This document shows positions 11,161 to 21,933 of a stretch of 64,000 bases of DNA, piece by piece. Source of the stretch: Globomyces pollinis-pini (taxonomy: Eukaryota > Chytridiomycota > Chytridiomycetes > Rhizophydiales > Globomycetaceae); the NCBI GenBank assembly GCA_025399215.1, contig MU621116.1, forward strand, positions 44,119 through 108,118, written 5' to 3'. The position numbers were made by a program, and so were the translations under genes. The notes under the pieces are model-generated. The model was not told the origin of the DNA. It made no database searches and worked only from the letters and a program-made list of their open reading frames with translations. Every line of letters begins with the position of its first letter. The stretch's first letter is position 1.

Positions 11161-12273
11161 CTATTTGTTACGCAAGCATTTCCTAGATTTTTGATGGGAT
11201 TTCAGATGCTCTTTTCTTGCAAATGATTTTGAACAACTGTAGCATGGATAGTTTTTCTCTCCTGTATGTGTAGTACTGTGTCTAACAAGATCATGTCTTC
11301 TAGAAAAGGCCATTTTACAACCAGCATGGTTACATAAAAATGGTCTGATATTATTATGAACACTATTTATGTGTAATTTAAGGGTATGTTCTCTTGTATA
11401 AACTATGGATTAGTCGATATCTTACAATTACCTCTATTGCAACCTTCAATTGGACACATAGATAAATCTTTAGGACTAGCATCTTTTGAATTTTGTTCAT
11501 TTTCATGTACAGTTCGATAGTGCATTTTTAAGGTGTACTTTCTTGTATAAACTAGAAACGTTAGTTGTGAAAAGCATGTTACCTTTTTGACAACCTTCTA
11601 CTGGACAGGTCCAGGTTTGATTTTGTTCATCAGATTGAAGCATGTCAATGTTTTGATGTCTTTTCTGACACTGAGAGACATTGTCTTCTTCAATGGGATA
11701 ACGTGATTCAAAAGTTTGGATATCGGATTGGAAACTGACTGGAGAGATATCATTCAAAAAGTCATTGAATGAACTGTATTCAAACGGTTCAGGATAGTAT
11801 GATGGAGAGTTTTCAATTTGAGTATTGTATTGATGAGATGGTGTTGGAGACAATACATAACTATTGTTTGAAGGGACTGGTGATGTGCCCATATATTGCA
11901 TATGCATAGGATTCAAGTGGGATGGGGAAACCATTTGTGGGCTATTTGGGGATGGCAAGTGAGAGACAGAGGACACGAAGATAGGAACACCGGAATATGG
12001 TTCAGGGGAGATATGATTAGATTGATAATCCAATTGAGTTGGTGATCGCACAAAGTGATTGTCCACTGACACATTTGGTGTGATATAAGGCATATCAACA
12101 GGAGAGGATAAATGAGAAGTAGAAGCGAGCAACTGTGGATCAAAGAACCAGTCAGAGTGTGAATTAGAATTCTTTTTTGGATAAGGTAAAATCATATCTG
12201 CCTGTAAACGAGTGTTATTAGATTGATGGTATGAATTTTGATGCGTATAGGCATTAGAGTAATGATGTGACAT
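11161..12273 (-). CDS. Four-finger C2H2 regulator, family member G
   Basis: Exons 12273-11583, 11551-11432 and 11402-11161 (introns of 31 and 29 nt) encode 350 residues. The N-terminal region is Ser/Asn/His/Pro-rich with DWFFDPQ, HLPSPN and the motif SSFNDFLNDIS. The first two fingers are each split in phase 1 by a mini-intron and the 120-nt exon between them is phase 1-1, as in gene E. Finger 3 is SRRHDLVRH and finger 4 is C2HC (ARKEHLKSH). A TATA box lies at 12306-12313 on the same strand. Probable transcription factor. Confidence 0.85.
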
Positions 12274-12690
12274 TTAATTGGTTCCAAATGTCATCCCCCT
12301 CTTTGCTTTTATACGGGTCATCTGTTGTGTCTCTGTTTCAAAAAAAAAAGATCCCTCGCTCAACCGCAAGGTCAAATAGTTCTATGGTCTTTGAAAGGAT
12401 ACATTTTTCAAGGGGCCTACTGCACCCAACTGTTGCTGCACCCCAAAATACAGCACAAAAAGTAAGATTAGCATCATTCTCCTTGAAAGCAGTAAATTTT
12501 GTTAATCAGAAAATGTTTGTATTTAGCGGATTTGGTAGTTGCTTCTTACTTTGAGGTTTCTGAGCACTTTCACATTTCCACTTAAAGGCAGGCTGTGGGG
12601 ACTTTGTCTCCATTATGGCTCCCAAATACTTCAAAAGTCTTATCAAATCAATACGGGCCGTTTTATAAAATGCTTATATTGTTTATATAA
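12274..12690. other. Spacer upstream of gene G
   Basis: It holds the gene G TATA box (complement of 12306-12313) and otherwise no supported gene. A 95-codon open frame over 12267-12554 has no recognisable features. Confidence 0.5.
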
Positions 12691-13719
12691 TCACAAAGTC
12701 TCCAACTTCGTTTCATTGTAGTATGTGGTAATCTCACCCACAATTTCGGCTTCAGGTGTTGCTAAAATCCAATCATCCATCCCAGGTCCTTTATGTTCTT
12801 TAAAATTTTTAATAAAGGTTCCAAGATCTTTCCCAGTGTACGATGTAATTTGTTCCACGATTTTCCCATTGTACTTTGACTTCAGCAATTTGACACGCTG
12901 TTGTTGCTTTATCAACTGTTCATATGCATGTAGTTGATTAAACGTGATCAGAATAGTTTTCAGTTCAGATAATGTTAAACCATACGTCTTCGAAAGACTC
13001 AACTGGTCGAAATCTGCCAAAACTTCAGTGTCTTGATCTCTCAGCCATTCAACCATTTTCTTATACATGGGTCTGTGCGCATGCATATCTAATTTCTTCT
13101 TTGAGTCAAAGATAGAACGTTTGAATTTTGGACTACTCTGGAAAAAGAGAAAGCATTCCTCCATTGATGTGAATCCTTTTGCATAGCGATCTGCATCAAA
13201 TCCAAAGTATTTCAAAGCTACAACGGGATCTGAAGTCAGAAATAGAGGTATAAACTCTCCATGACTTGGGTTTATCTTCATTTCACTATCAGATTCTTGT
13301 CCAGAAACGAGAACACTGAGACCCTTGGGACTGAATTGATAACCATAAGCTCTGGCGAGAATTCCAATAATCATCCCAAAGTCTAGCCAATCGTAAAACA
13401 TTTGACTCCAGGCCATATTTGGTATAGCAATAATGTCAATCTGTGCTTCACGATATTCAAATGACATTATATTTCCATTGATAGATACTCCTTTTGATAA
13501 TATTGAGGGATGCGTGATCGGATCAAGTTCTTGCTTGGTGCTATCTTGCACAACTAGAAAATCCACATCACCAAAATCTGCTTTCTCTGGAAAACATTTT
13601 GGTACCTTGACGTCAGAATAATATTCATTCAAGATGGGTGTCAGATATTCGATTATTTCTGTGTATTTATCTCGAGGTATCCTGTTAATGATACAATCTT
13701 TCAGCGCATTTCCACCCAT
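12691..13719 (-). CDS. Nucleotidyltransferase-like protein
   Basis: 342 residues, no introns. It starts MGGNALK and has DFGDVDFLVV at about residues 47-56, which matches the G-x-D-x-D/L type motif of nucleotidyltransferase-fold proteins, with further acidic residues in the following strand (AQIDIIAI). A long helical C-terminal half follows. Related fungal and phage-type proteins are annotated only as putative nucleotidyltransferases (recalled knowledge). Substrate and pathway are unknown, and no signal peptide or membrane segment is seen. Confidence 0.6.
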   Translation of the reverse strand: MGGNALKDCIINRIPRDKYTEIIEYLTPILNEYYSDVKVPKCFPEKADFGDVDFLVVQDSTKQELDPITHPSILSKGVSINGNIMSFEYREAQIDIIAIPNMAWSQMFYDWLDFGMIIGILARAYGYQFSPKGLSVLVSGQESDSEMKINPSHGEFIPLFLTSDPVVALKYFGFDADRYAKGFTSMEECFLFFQSSPKFKRSIFDSKKKLDMHAHRPMYKKMVEWLRDQDTEVLADFDQLSLSKTYGLTLSELKTILITFNQLHAYEQLIKQQQRVKLLKSKYNGKIVEQITSYTGKDLGTFIKNFKEHKGPGMDDWILATPEAEIVGEITTYYNETKLETL

Positions 13720-14176
13720 TCCAAGATATCAAATGAAGAAAAAAAAATGTTTTTATAGAAATATTGTGACTGGAATGACTCCGCCAACAAGATTTGTAAA
13801 ATTCTCACTTTGACCTACTTCTACATTCTAGGAGTTTAATTTGGTATTCCCAATCTGGAAGTCCCTAGTCAGTCCCAAGGTCAAAGTGGAAAACTCACGT
13901 CTCACAATTTAATACTCCATGTGTGTGACGCCCTAAACTTAATAAATCTTACGTAATTCAGGTACGACGCCCTAACATTAGTAATTGCCGTTGCTTTCTT
14001 TTGTCTCAGAACACCACATTAAACATGACAGTCCCCACAATACTTCTAGTGAGTAAATGCTTCGTATCGAATAGTATCTCCGCCAATGCAGTTCAAAAGC
14101 TCATTGATTAACAATAGCAGAACATAGATATTGTCATGAAGTTGTTTTTTAAAAGTATATTTTATTGAATGACACA
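13720..14176. other. Spacer with a long-spaced inverted repeat
   Basis: No gene is seen. CACTTTGACCT (13806-13816) and its complement AGGTCAAAGTG (13878-13888) form an 11-bp inverted repeat spaced by about 60 nt. Confidence 0.45.
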
Positions 14177-15196
14177 TTATACAGTAAGAACTATCTTTCC
14201 AACGGTGCGATTAGATTCAGATTGCAAATGTGCATCTACTCCATTTTCAATCTTAAAGCTATGATTCACGATGGATTTTACTTCTCCTGATTTCAATAAA
14301 TCATCAAGGATTTTTGGAAATTGGTTAGGCAATGCTGAAATGAATTTGTAACTAGTTCTTCCAAACAAATATCTAGGACCAATAGTCAACCCCATTCCAA
14401 TTATTGTACCAAATGTGAGCGGTCCATGGCCTCCATGCTCAACCGGACCTGCTGCAGTACTGTATACCCCACCTTTGGTTATAAATGGTTCCGTAGTTTT
14501 CCAATAATCATCCCCACCAACACAATCCACAACGATATCATAATGTTGATCAAGAGTTGTTAATGCATCTTTTATGTCCTGTTTCTTGTAATCAATAAGG
14601 TGATCTGCGCCAAGTGATTTGACAAATTCAACGTTGGCAGTGGAACAGATACCAGTAACATTAGCTCCTAACGCTTTTGCCAATTGCACAGTCCAATAAC
14701 CAACACCACCAGATGCACCAATGACAAGCACTTTCTTTCCGTCATTTTTCTCTAATTTACCATGTTCAACCAATGCTACAAATGCGGTAAATCCAGTGAC
14801 ACCAACAGCTGCTGCTTCTTCAAAAGATAAATTTGATGGTTTTAGTAAAAGAGGATCTTTCTTTGTATCCACTTTAATAAATTCAGCATATGATCCATTT
14901 GAATTTGGAGTTCCAAGTTTACCATACACTTCATCCCCAATTTTAAAACCATGAACATTTTCACCAACCGAATCCACAATACCAGCAAAGTCAATTCCAA
15001 GGATAGCAGGCATATTCATTTTCAGAGCAATTTGAAGATATCCTTTACGAATTTTGAAATCAACTGGATTGACACCTGCAGCTTTTACTTTGATTATCAG
15101 TTCATCTGATCCTTGAATGACTGGCTTTTCAATATCTTCATACTTCAAATTTTCTGCAGGACCATATTCATGAATTACTAACGCTTTCATTGACAT
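14177..15196 (-). CDS. Zinc-independent medium-chain reductase (quinone oxidoreductase type)
   Basis: 339 residues, no introns. The GroES-like N-terminal half has AGVNPVDFKIRKG, the nucleotide-binding fold has VIGASGGVGYWTVQLAK, and the C-terminus ends GKIVL, all typical of NAD(P)H-dependent zeta-crystallin/RTN4IP1-like medium-chain dehydrogenases. The structural- and catalytic-zinc cysteines of true alcohol dehydrogenases are absent. It probably reduces quinones or other enones with NADPH; the substrate is unknown. Two starts two codons apart (MSM) are possible. Confidence 0.87.
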   Translation of the reverse strand: MSMKALVIHEYGPAENLKYEDIEKPVIQGSDELIIKVKAAGVNPVDFKIRKGYLQIALKMNMPAILGIDFAGIVDSVGENVHGFKIGDEVYGKLGTPNSNGSYAEFIKVDTKKDPLLLKPSNLSFEEAAAVGVTGFTAFVALVEHGKLEKNDGKKVLVIGASGGVGYWTVQLAKALGANVTGICSTANVEFVKSLGADHLIDYKKQDIKDALTTLDQHYDIVVDCVGGDDYWKTTEPFITKGGVYSTAAGPVEHGGHGPLTFGTIIGMGLTIGPRYLFGRTSYKFISALPNQFPKILDDLLKSGEVKSIVNHSFKIENGVDAHLQSESNRTVGKIVLTV

Positions 15197-15386
15197 TTTT
15201 ACAATCCTAGAAGCTTCATCCGCTTCTTTTTATAGAAATTTAAATTTTCCCTCAGAGTTTTTCCAGTACGGCCATTACGCACCACACACTACGTGTTATC
15301 GTACGGCCGGCTAATAACCATGAATTATCACATCATTATGAATTAGGATTAAAAATTGTCAGGAGTTTTCAGTGATTATATTATCG

Positions 15387-16225
15387 TCATGCACTAACAC
15401 TGTTTACCGCATCATTCATGATCGAAATAGCTTCCTTTGGATCTTTATGTCCAAATATTCCTGTTCCAGAAACAATAACATTAGCTCCACTTTTGCTAAC
15501 GATATCAATGTTATCTACACCAACTCCCCCATCTACTTGAATATCCAAATCAGGGAATTGTTTTCTTAATGCCGCTACTTTATTTAAGCAACTCAACATT
15601 ATTTTTTGACCTCCGAATCCTGGTTCTGAAATATGTTAGACCAATAAGATTTACCAACGGTCATGATCAATATCATATCAACTTTTGAGCAAAATGGAAT
15701 AACAGTTGAAATATCAGTTTGAGGTTTTAAAGCGATTCCAACTTTCATTCCAGAAGCTTTGACTTTATCAATTAAATCATCTGCATTTTCTAGAGAATAA
15801 AAATATCAAGTAATTACTGGTAGCTTCAATATGAAAAGTAAAGTTATCTGCACCGGCCTTAGCGTAATCGTCTACCCACTAACCATCAATATTCATTCAT
15901 TTACTTGTTCTGGATTTGTTACCATCAAATGGCAATCTAGTTTAATTAATCATCACATTGGTTGGTTACCAAGAAACATATCAGTGTGTTTCCTGAGGCA
16001 TTTAATAATTGGAGCACCTACACATGAATTACAAGATCCTAACCAAGCGTCAAGTTTGGGACAAAATGACCGTCCTAAATAATTTGTAAATTAAACGTTG
16101 AGACAACATACCATCACATCCATATGCAAATAATGCGCTCCACATGCCTTCATTCTTGCTGATTCATTTGCTAAATCTGCAAAATCAGACGAGAGCATTG
16201 ATGGACAAATCTTGGCTTTTACCAT
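15387..16225 (-). CDS. Ribulose-phosphate 3-epimerase
   Basis: Seven exons (16225-16112, 16074-16044, 16017-15970, 15936-15905, 15878-15818, 15789-15655, 15625-15387) encode 219 residues. The six introns are 37, 26, 33, 26, 28 and 29 nt. The spliced protein is a full TIM-barrel epimerase: ICPSMLSSDF at the start, the metal-binding HMDVMDGHFVPN and DCHLMV segments, an EPGFGGQ loop (here read through a splice junction) and DGGVGVDN with a downstream phosphate-binding GTGIFG. It interconverts ribulose-5-phosphate and xylulose-5-phosphate in the pentose phosphate pathway in the cytosol. No single open frame covers more than about a third of the protein, so it is a good test of the mini-intron model. 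Confidence 0.95.
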
Positions 16226-16357
16226 TGTTGTGATATTTGTGGTTAAATTAAAAAAAATTGAATTTGTGGGCTTTCGTACTCAGCCAATCTAAAACTCAGT
16301 GAGGAGCGCTTAAATTGCATTACAATTTATTTAAAGACAAAACAAACTAATAGCTGT

Positions 16358-17162
16358 CTATTCCGCTAAAATTAGCATCGAAAGTATCGAACCTTTGCCT
16401 GCTGGAGATCTGGAACGACGATCATCTCTGCGATCATCCCTGCGATCGTCTCTTCTACGATCATTTGAACGAGACCTATTTCTTCGGGGTGGTGTACGGG
16501 AACGGGAACGAGAATCGCGTCTGTGAAGGTCAATAACGGATACAGTAGAGGATAAGTGGCAATGGAATGTAAAGTCTGGAATTCTCAGCATATGCATGGC
16601 AGACAAGAATCGGATGGGTAACGACCGGAGAGGAATACTCTTTTAGGAATGGCCCGCATATAGCAGAAATATTTACCTTCGTCTAGGACTACGATCACGA
16701 TTTCGGTATCCGCTAATGATGAGTAACAAAATATCTTACCCATCAGGACAATCTCTAGCCCAGTGTCCAGGTTTACCACACTTGAAGCAATCAGATGATC
16801 TTTCATCTCTATCATCTCTACGCTCACGACGACCACCACCTTTAGCGTATTCGACGACAATTCGGTGACCGAATAATTCAAACTATCACTGGTTAGTGTT
16901 GAAAGGGTATACTTCTTTTTCCTCATGAGCTTTTACAACATCATCAGCATCCCTTTTATCTTCGAATTCAACGAATCCAAAGTTATAAGATTGACCGTTC
17001 TTTATATCACATCTTTTTATGAACTGTTGCAAAAATAATACCTGGAAATACGTCCGTATTTCTCAAAAATCCCTTCCAGATCACTGCTTCTAGCATCTAA
17101 ACGTTCCAATAAGTTCAAATTTTGAATATACCTGTTGGAATTCTACCAATGAATAGTGCCAT
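16358..17162 (-). CDS. SR splicing factor with RRM, CCHC knuckle and RS tail
   Basis: Exons 17162-17132, 17096-17042, 17012-16913, 16882-16740, 16712-16677 and 16520-16358 give about 175 residues. The RRM (residues 1-70) starts MALFIGRIP with RCDIKNG and FGFVEFED in RNP-type positions. A zinc knuckle CFKCGKPGHWARDC follows, then an Arg/Ser/Asp-rich tail with RS and RD repeats, the layout of SRSF7 or plant RSZ proteins. It binds exonic enhancers and helps define splice sites. Introns are 35, 29, 30 and 27 nt, but the one before the RS tail is 156 nt (16521-16676), far above the local norm. A further in-frame 27-nt intron may exist near the stop. Confidence 0.88.
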
Positions 17163-17216
17163 TTCGAAATGAAAAACGAAAAAAAAAACTTTGATCAAAA
17201 TTCAATGTCAATATTT

Positions 17217-17747
17217 TCAATTTGTGTATTTCAAAACAACTACTCTAGAAAGCATGACTAAATCAACTAAAATAGGGATGACACTTGAATGTAAAGCTGA
17301 TCTTGAATTACCTGCAGAAGAAGAATATATACCAGTAGCATCCAACAACCCATATATCAGAAACAAACATACTGAGACAAATTGATGCGCTCGCATGTGC
17401 TAGTATGTCTTGAATTGAGTGTTATCATATCTTACATAGCGTGTTTAATCGCTTCTGAAATATGGATAAACCATAAAATATTCCAACCATCTCAATGAAA
17501 AATCCTATCCAAGTGAGTCCCAAAGCTGCTTGTATCCTTCATTTTAGTGATTGCATTGTATTACGATGAGTTCACGGCTTGGAAGTTGGAAAGGTCTCCA
17601 AGGGGTATGGAAGCTAAAACGTTGGCGTCCTATTTATTTAGAAGGAGAATATATTACTTTGGTGAAAGACACCATGATCACAAAAAGGATATGGCTAATT
17701 GTTAGCAAGAATCTTGTTGGAAGTAATGTATTGGTGACCGAAAGCAT
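17217..17747 (-). CDS. TMEM107-like ciliary transition-zone protein
   Basis: Five exons (17747-17658, 17629-17565, 17536-17436, 17408-17312, 17283-17217) joined over introns of 28, 28, 27 and 28 nt encode 139 residues, close to the length of human TMEM107 (140, recalled). Four membrane segments are visible, and family-like blocks include LLPTRFL near residue 8, KDANVLASIP near residue 30, and AHASAS followed by CYWYIF near residues 88-110. TMEM107 recruits MKS-module proteins to the ciliary transition zone. Both 60- to 70-codon open frames on the plus strand here are antisense shadows. It ends 55 nt before the SR gene start on the same strand. Confidence 0.8.
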
Positions 17748-18261
17748 AATAAATCACGCTAATTTGTAAACAAACTTTTCCAAAAATTTCAAACAACATC
17801 ATTAATCACAACGACATCATTAGAATGTGCTTATGTTCTGAATAATGACACTTTAAAGAAGATCACTTCGGAAGATACCAAAAAACATCGAAATTTGTGG
17901 GAGATCCACTTGCCCCTCCGTTTCAGCTATTTTAATTAGCTCGCTTTGAACTAAGGAACTACTGCCTTTGAAAGGGTAGAATGATTATCGCGCTCAACGA
18001 CTTGGTATTAATAGTCATTACAATAAATTCAATATGAATTGAATATAAGGTATAGACCAATATGCTAAGTTTCAATCTCAGCTTGAATCTGAAAAAAAAT
18101 TACCCTAAAAATTGAATAGTAGTAATAGACGTATGTTGTAATTCATGATTATGTCCCTTTCATTACAGAGTTGGGTGTTCGCGTTGGACCATGCAAACAA
18201 ACAACGGCCAAATTAAAAGTATAAATCCTGAAACCAATACTTACAGGTCGTAAAATAGTAC
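17748..18261. other. Spacer between TMEM107 and gene H
   Basis: An open plus-strand stretch at about 17766-17938 looks coding-like (it contains ECAYVLNNDTLKK) but has no usable ATG. It may be a remnant. The right end carries the gene H TATA box at 18220-18227. Confidence 0.45.
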
Positions 18262-18861
18262 ATGTGCGTTGGTGATGTCATTATCAATAATCAAACCACA
18301 TTCCCAGAAGACTCCACTGAATGTTACTTGAATAATCCATTCTCTTTCACATACAACAATGTTGAAGATATACTAAATGATATTTTGGATTGTCCTACTG
18401 AGATCGGATCCGAATCTTCAAGTCCAAGTTCTGGTAAAGCTGAAAATGCTCAGTACACATTTTCTAAAGACCGGCAATTTACGTGCTCATTTGAAGGATG
18501 TGGCAAATGTAAGTAAAGATATTGTTCATTGGACAGCATATACACGTTTGTTTACATTAAAGTTACACATTAAAACCATTCATGAAAACATCAAACCTTA
18601 CAAATGCACATTTGATGACTGTACTTTAAGTTTTTCCAGAAGGCACAACTTGATACGACACACTAAAGTTCACAAGTAAATAGCATCGCTAATGATAGAG
18701 GTGATAAGATGTTTTCATGCGATACTTGTATGAAATCTTTTAGCAGGAAAGAGCATTTAAATTCCCATTTAAAGTCAAGAAAATGTCAACAGGCTAGAAA
18801 ATCAATATCCAGTTTGACACGCTTTGATCATACCCTAATACAATACCTTCAATGGAAATGA
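18262..18861 (+). CDS. C2H2 zinc-finger regulator, family member H
   Basis: Exons 18262-18508, 18537-18675 and 18699-18861 encode 182 residues. The first intron is 28 nt and lies in phase 1 in finger 1; the second, after finger 2, is only 23 nt. The N-terminal part is short, with the motif NVEDILNDIL. Three fingers follow, with the RRHNLIRH type second and a final C2HC finger (SRKEHLNSH, then SRKC). A TATA box (TATAAATC, 18220-18227) lies 42 nt upstream. It is the most compact member of the family and lies away from the main cluster. Confidence 0.83.
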
Positions 18862-18908
18862 TTGAAGTAAATAATATATTGAAGTTGTAAAATTGAATCA
18901 AAAAAAGG

Positions 18909-20431
18909 TCATTTCAAATAATCTCCAAAAGATTTTGGAATCATTCGTACAATCGTTTGGTTAGTTGTTAGATTTCGTAAGCCATCAGATCCAAACCAAA
19001 ACAATGTCCAATCATCTACTTTCAAGTGACCATCACTTTTTTCAAAGTACCTAAAATTAATACACATATATACCATTTATTGACAGGATTATTGGATCTC
19101 GACCTCCATGAAACATTGCCATACTTAGTAAGAACTTTCCAAAGTATATCAGCTACTCCCAATCCTTGGCTTGAAGGATCGACTGCAAATTTATCAAGAT
19201 ATATGATGTCCTCTAGTTCTTTGGTGACAATAACAGCACCATCATAGTCTCCCGCGATTACAATTGAGTAGCAAACGGTTTCCAACCTTTCCCAATAATC
19301 TTCAAGCAACTTTTTACCAAAAGACAGTTCCAAAAGTTGTTGAAGTTTGTTTTTGTCTACATTGGACATGTTATTGTGGATTGAAACGGTCATTCCTTTT
19401 CTAAAAAGGGTTGGTGGGACCGTATGAATATCAGCTCTTGGACTAACAGCAATGGGCTTCTCAGTTATCAAGTTAGTGATAAGGTGAGATTGAGATTGAG
19501 ATGATGCAATTATTGCAGATGCATTAGACGGAAGTACTTGGAGTAATTCATGTATTGTTTTGATATCTTCTACAACTTCTTTGTCGGTCAATTGAATGAC
19601 TCTGTTATTTGATCCATTAGAATCATATATTTTTGATCCCTCTCCTTCCGAGAAATTGTTGGAAGCAGAATGTGAATGGTATTCTAATGATTTTAACTCT
19701 TTCATTTGTTGACTGCTCAAACAAGGAATATCTTGCAATAGATTAATGAATCCTTGATGTACACCATCAATTGCAATTCCACCAGATTGATTTATGATTA
19801 TGAATTTAAAGGGAGATCCTAATTCTTCATCTTCCCCTAAGGCTTTGCAAATAGCTTTCAACACGTAGTTTGTTGGTATCAAAAGTTGTTGTGAGTCCTT
19901 TACTGTTGAGGAAACAAGAATGGGTATATGCCCTAAGGTTGATAAGTTTATAATTCTAAATTCTACCCTGAGACATGGTATGTTTGATTTTCGACAAGTC
20001 TATATTGATGTCAGTCCATTTATCTGCATATCCTGTATTAGGTAAAGATATATATTGATATATCGGTTCAGATCTCCTTCCTACTTCATTTATTTCTTCG
20101 GTCAGATGAAATACATCTGTTAAATTATTCCAGCATATCTCTCTGTTGTATGTAAAGTTGTCACCAGTAAATTGTAAATCCGTTTCCATCACAACAATTG
20201 GGTTGACCCCTAAGGAGCATAAATGACTTAGATTAGTAGCCAGACAACTTAAATCCTTTTGGGATACAGGATGATTTACTTTTATCAATCCAATCTTTGG
20301 ATTTTTAAACTTCTTTACAAAAGACAATGCTTCACGTTTGGATGGATATGATGACAAAACATTGAATATAAGTTCCTACAGATCCCATGTTATGTAATAA
20401 TGAATACCCTAGGAAAGAGACGATTGATCAT
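18909..20431 (-). CDS. N-acetylglutamate synthase, Arg2 type
   Basis: Exons 20431-20408, 20375-19967, 19932-19074 and 19050-18909 encode 477 residues. Introns are 32, 34 and 23 nt. The N-terminal two thirds resembles an amino-acid-kinase fold (VLSSYPSKREA near the start, then GHIPILVS), and the C-terminal third is a GNAT-type domain with YLDKFAVDPSSQGLGVAD (acetyl-CoA pyrophosphate loop QGLGVAD) and, after the 23-nt intron, WYFEKSDG. This matches fungal mitochondrial N-acetylglutamate synthase, which makes N-acetylglutamate from glutamate and acetyl-CoA at the start of arginine synthesis. The first exon is just eight codons, so the exact start is less certain; a transit peptide is not obvious. 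Confidence 0.88.
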
Positions 20432-20506
20432 CTGAAAGAAAAATCAAGGGAAAAGAAAGTAAGGATATGAATGAAAGGTAAACGGAATATATTAATGAAA
20501 AGGTCA

Positions 20507-20699
20507 TTATTGTTTCTTGTATGATTGATCAATATATGCAGCCTTTCTCTTTGAATCAATGTTTCTTTTAACAAGGTAGAATGAACCCATTCCAACGAAT
20601 GCCAATACAGCCCTACAAGAGTAAGATTGATTGAAGAAAGAAATACCATCCAGTGAAGATACGCTTTGTTGGAGGTAATGACTTATAGTAGTTTAACAT
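20507..20699 (-). CDS. Small single-pass membrane protein (52 residues)
   Basis: Two exons (20699-20647 and 20612-20507) joined over a 34-nt intron encode 52 residues: a short basic N-terminus ending PPTKRIFTGW, a hydrophobic segment AVLAFVGMGSFYLV at about residues 19-32, then a Lys/Arg-rich tail. This topology is common among tiny mitochondrial inner-membrane proteins, but I do not recognise the family. It lies 76 nt upstream of the N-acetylglutamate synthase start on the same strand. Support is from splice signals and frame only. Confidence 0.5.
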
Positions 20700-20953
20700 T
20701 TATTCCTTACTAGTAGAGTAATTAATTGATAGTGTTAATATAGTATTCCTCAAGTATCTAATGGATTCTGTGATAAAATTATTCTATCAAATATTTACAA
20801 AATCCTGTTGAATGATAGTATAAATTTTATATGATTCATTTCCATGAAAAGGATTTCGGGGATTTTTTCACATCCAGCCAATCATTGATCAGGATGAGTG
20901 GCGCTGGCTTTATATTATTTTTTTTTGTAACTTTTCCTTTACATTTAATTCCC

Positions 20954-21755
20954 ATGGTCAATCTCACAACCCAAAAGAGAATTGCTGCTTCTGTCTTGAA
21001 ATGTGGAAAGAGAAAAATTTGGCTCGATCCTAGCGAAATCAACGAAATCTCCAATGCCAATTCAAGTAAATCACAAATTCACTTTAACTGTATCAGGAAA
21101 GAACATTAGAAAGCTCGCCAAGGATGGTTTGATCATTAGAAAGCCTGAAAATGCTCCTTCACGATTCAGAGTACGTGCTATGGCTGCTGCCAAGCGTGCT
21201 GGTCGTCACTCTGGTGTAGGTAAGCGTCACGGTACCGCCGACGCTCGTATGCCTACCCAAGTTTTGTGGATGCGTCGCATGAGAGTTCTCCGTAGATTAT
21301 TGAGAAAATACAGAGAATCTGGAAAGATTGACAAGCATTTGTAAGTGGTTTTGCAATCAATTCGACAAATCGATATATTTTTATTAAACGGATTCCACTA
21401 TAATATTCTTTTTATAGGACGTAATTCTGATTTTATTCTAGGTACCATGAACTTTACATGAAATCCAAGGGAAATGTTTTCAAGAACAAGCGTGTGTTGA
21501 TGGAATACATTCACAAGGCTAAAGCTGAACAATCCCGTGCCAAACTTCTTGCGTATTGCTATCTTTATTTTTAATTCTTCTAGTGACCAAGCTGAAGCTC
21601 ACCGTGCTAAGAACCGTGCTGCTCGTGAACGTCGTGCTCAACGTGTTGCTGCAAAGCGTGACGCTTTGTTCGGTGCTGAAACTGCTCCAGTTGCTGCCGC
21701 TGCTCCAGTTGAAACCGCTGCTAAGAAGGACACTAAATCCAAGGCCAAGAAATAA
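20954..21755 (+). CDS. RPL19: 60S ribosomal protein eL19
   Basis: Exons 20954-21065, 21097-21340, 21442-21552 and 21584-21755 encode 212 residues, slightly longer than the usual 185-200. The protein opens [20 protein letters not shown], continues with [14 protein letters not shown] and [19 protein letters not shown], and ends in a long basic Ala/Lys-rich helix. It is a core large-subunit protein. Introns are 31, 101 and 31 nt; the 101-nt one is unusually long here, as is often seen in ribosomal protein genes of intron-reduced genomes. Confidence 0.96.
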
Positions 21756-21933
21756 ATGCTTTCTCGACTGTATTATTCTAGGATCAATTGCAACTAGAGG
21801 TTCAATAATATATATTGTGCTTTCTATATATGGCGTTTCTTGTTTTTCCATTTTTTGACGTGGAAGGTGACGACATTTAATTAAATAATACTTCTCTATA
21901 AGGATATTATCCAGTTACTAATAACAATCAATA

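Noticed and set aside
17191..17385. Plus-strand open frame of 64 codons
   Set aside because: It is antisense to exons 4 and 5 of the TMEM107 model, which gives a better protein with consistent mini-introns.
17551..17769. Plus-strand open frame of 72 codons, Trp/Lys-rich
   Set aside because: It overlaps TMEM107 exons 1-2 on the opposite strand and has no support of its own.
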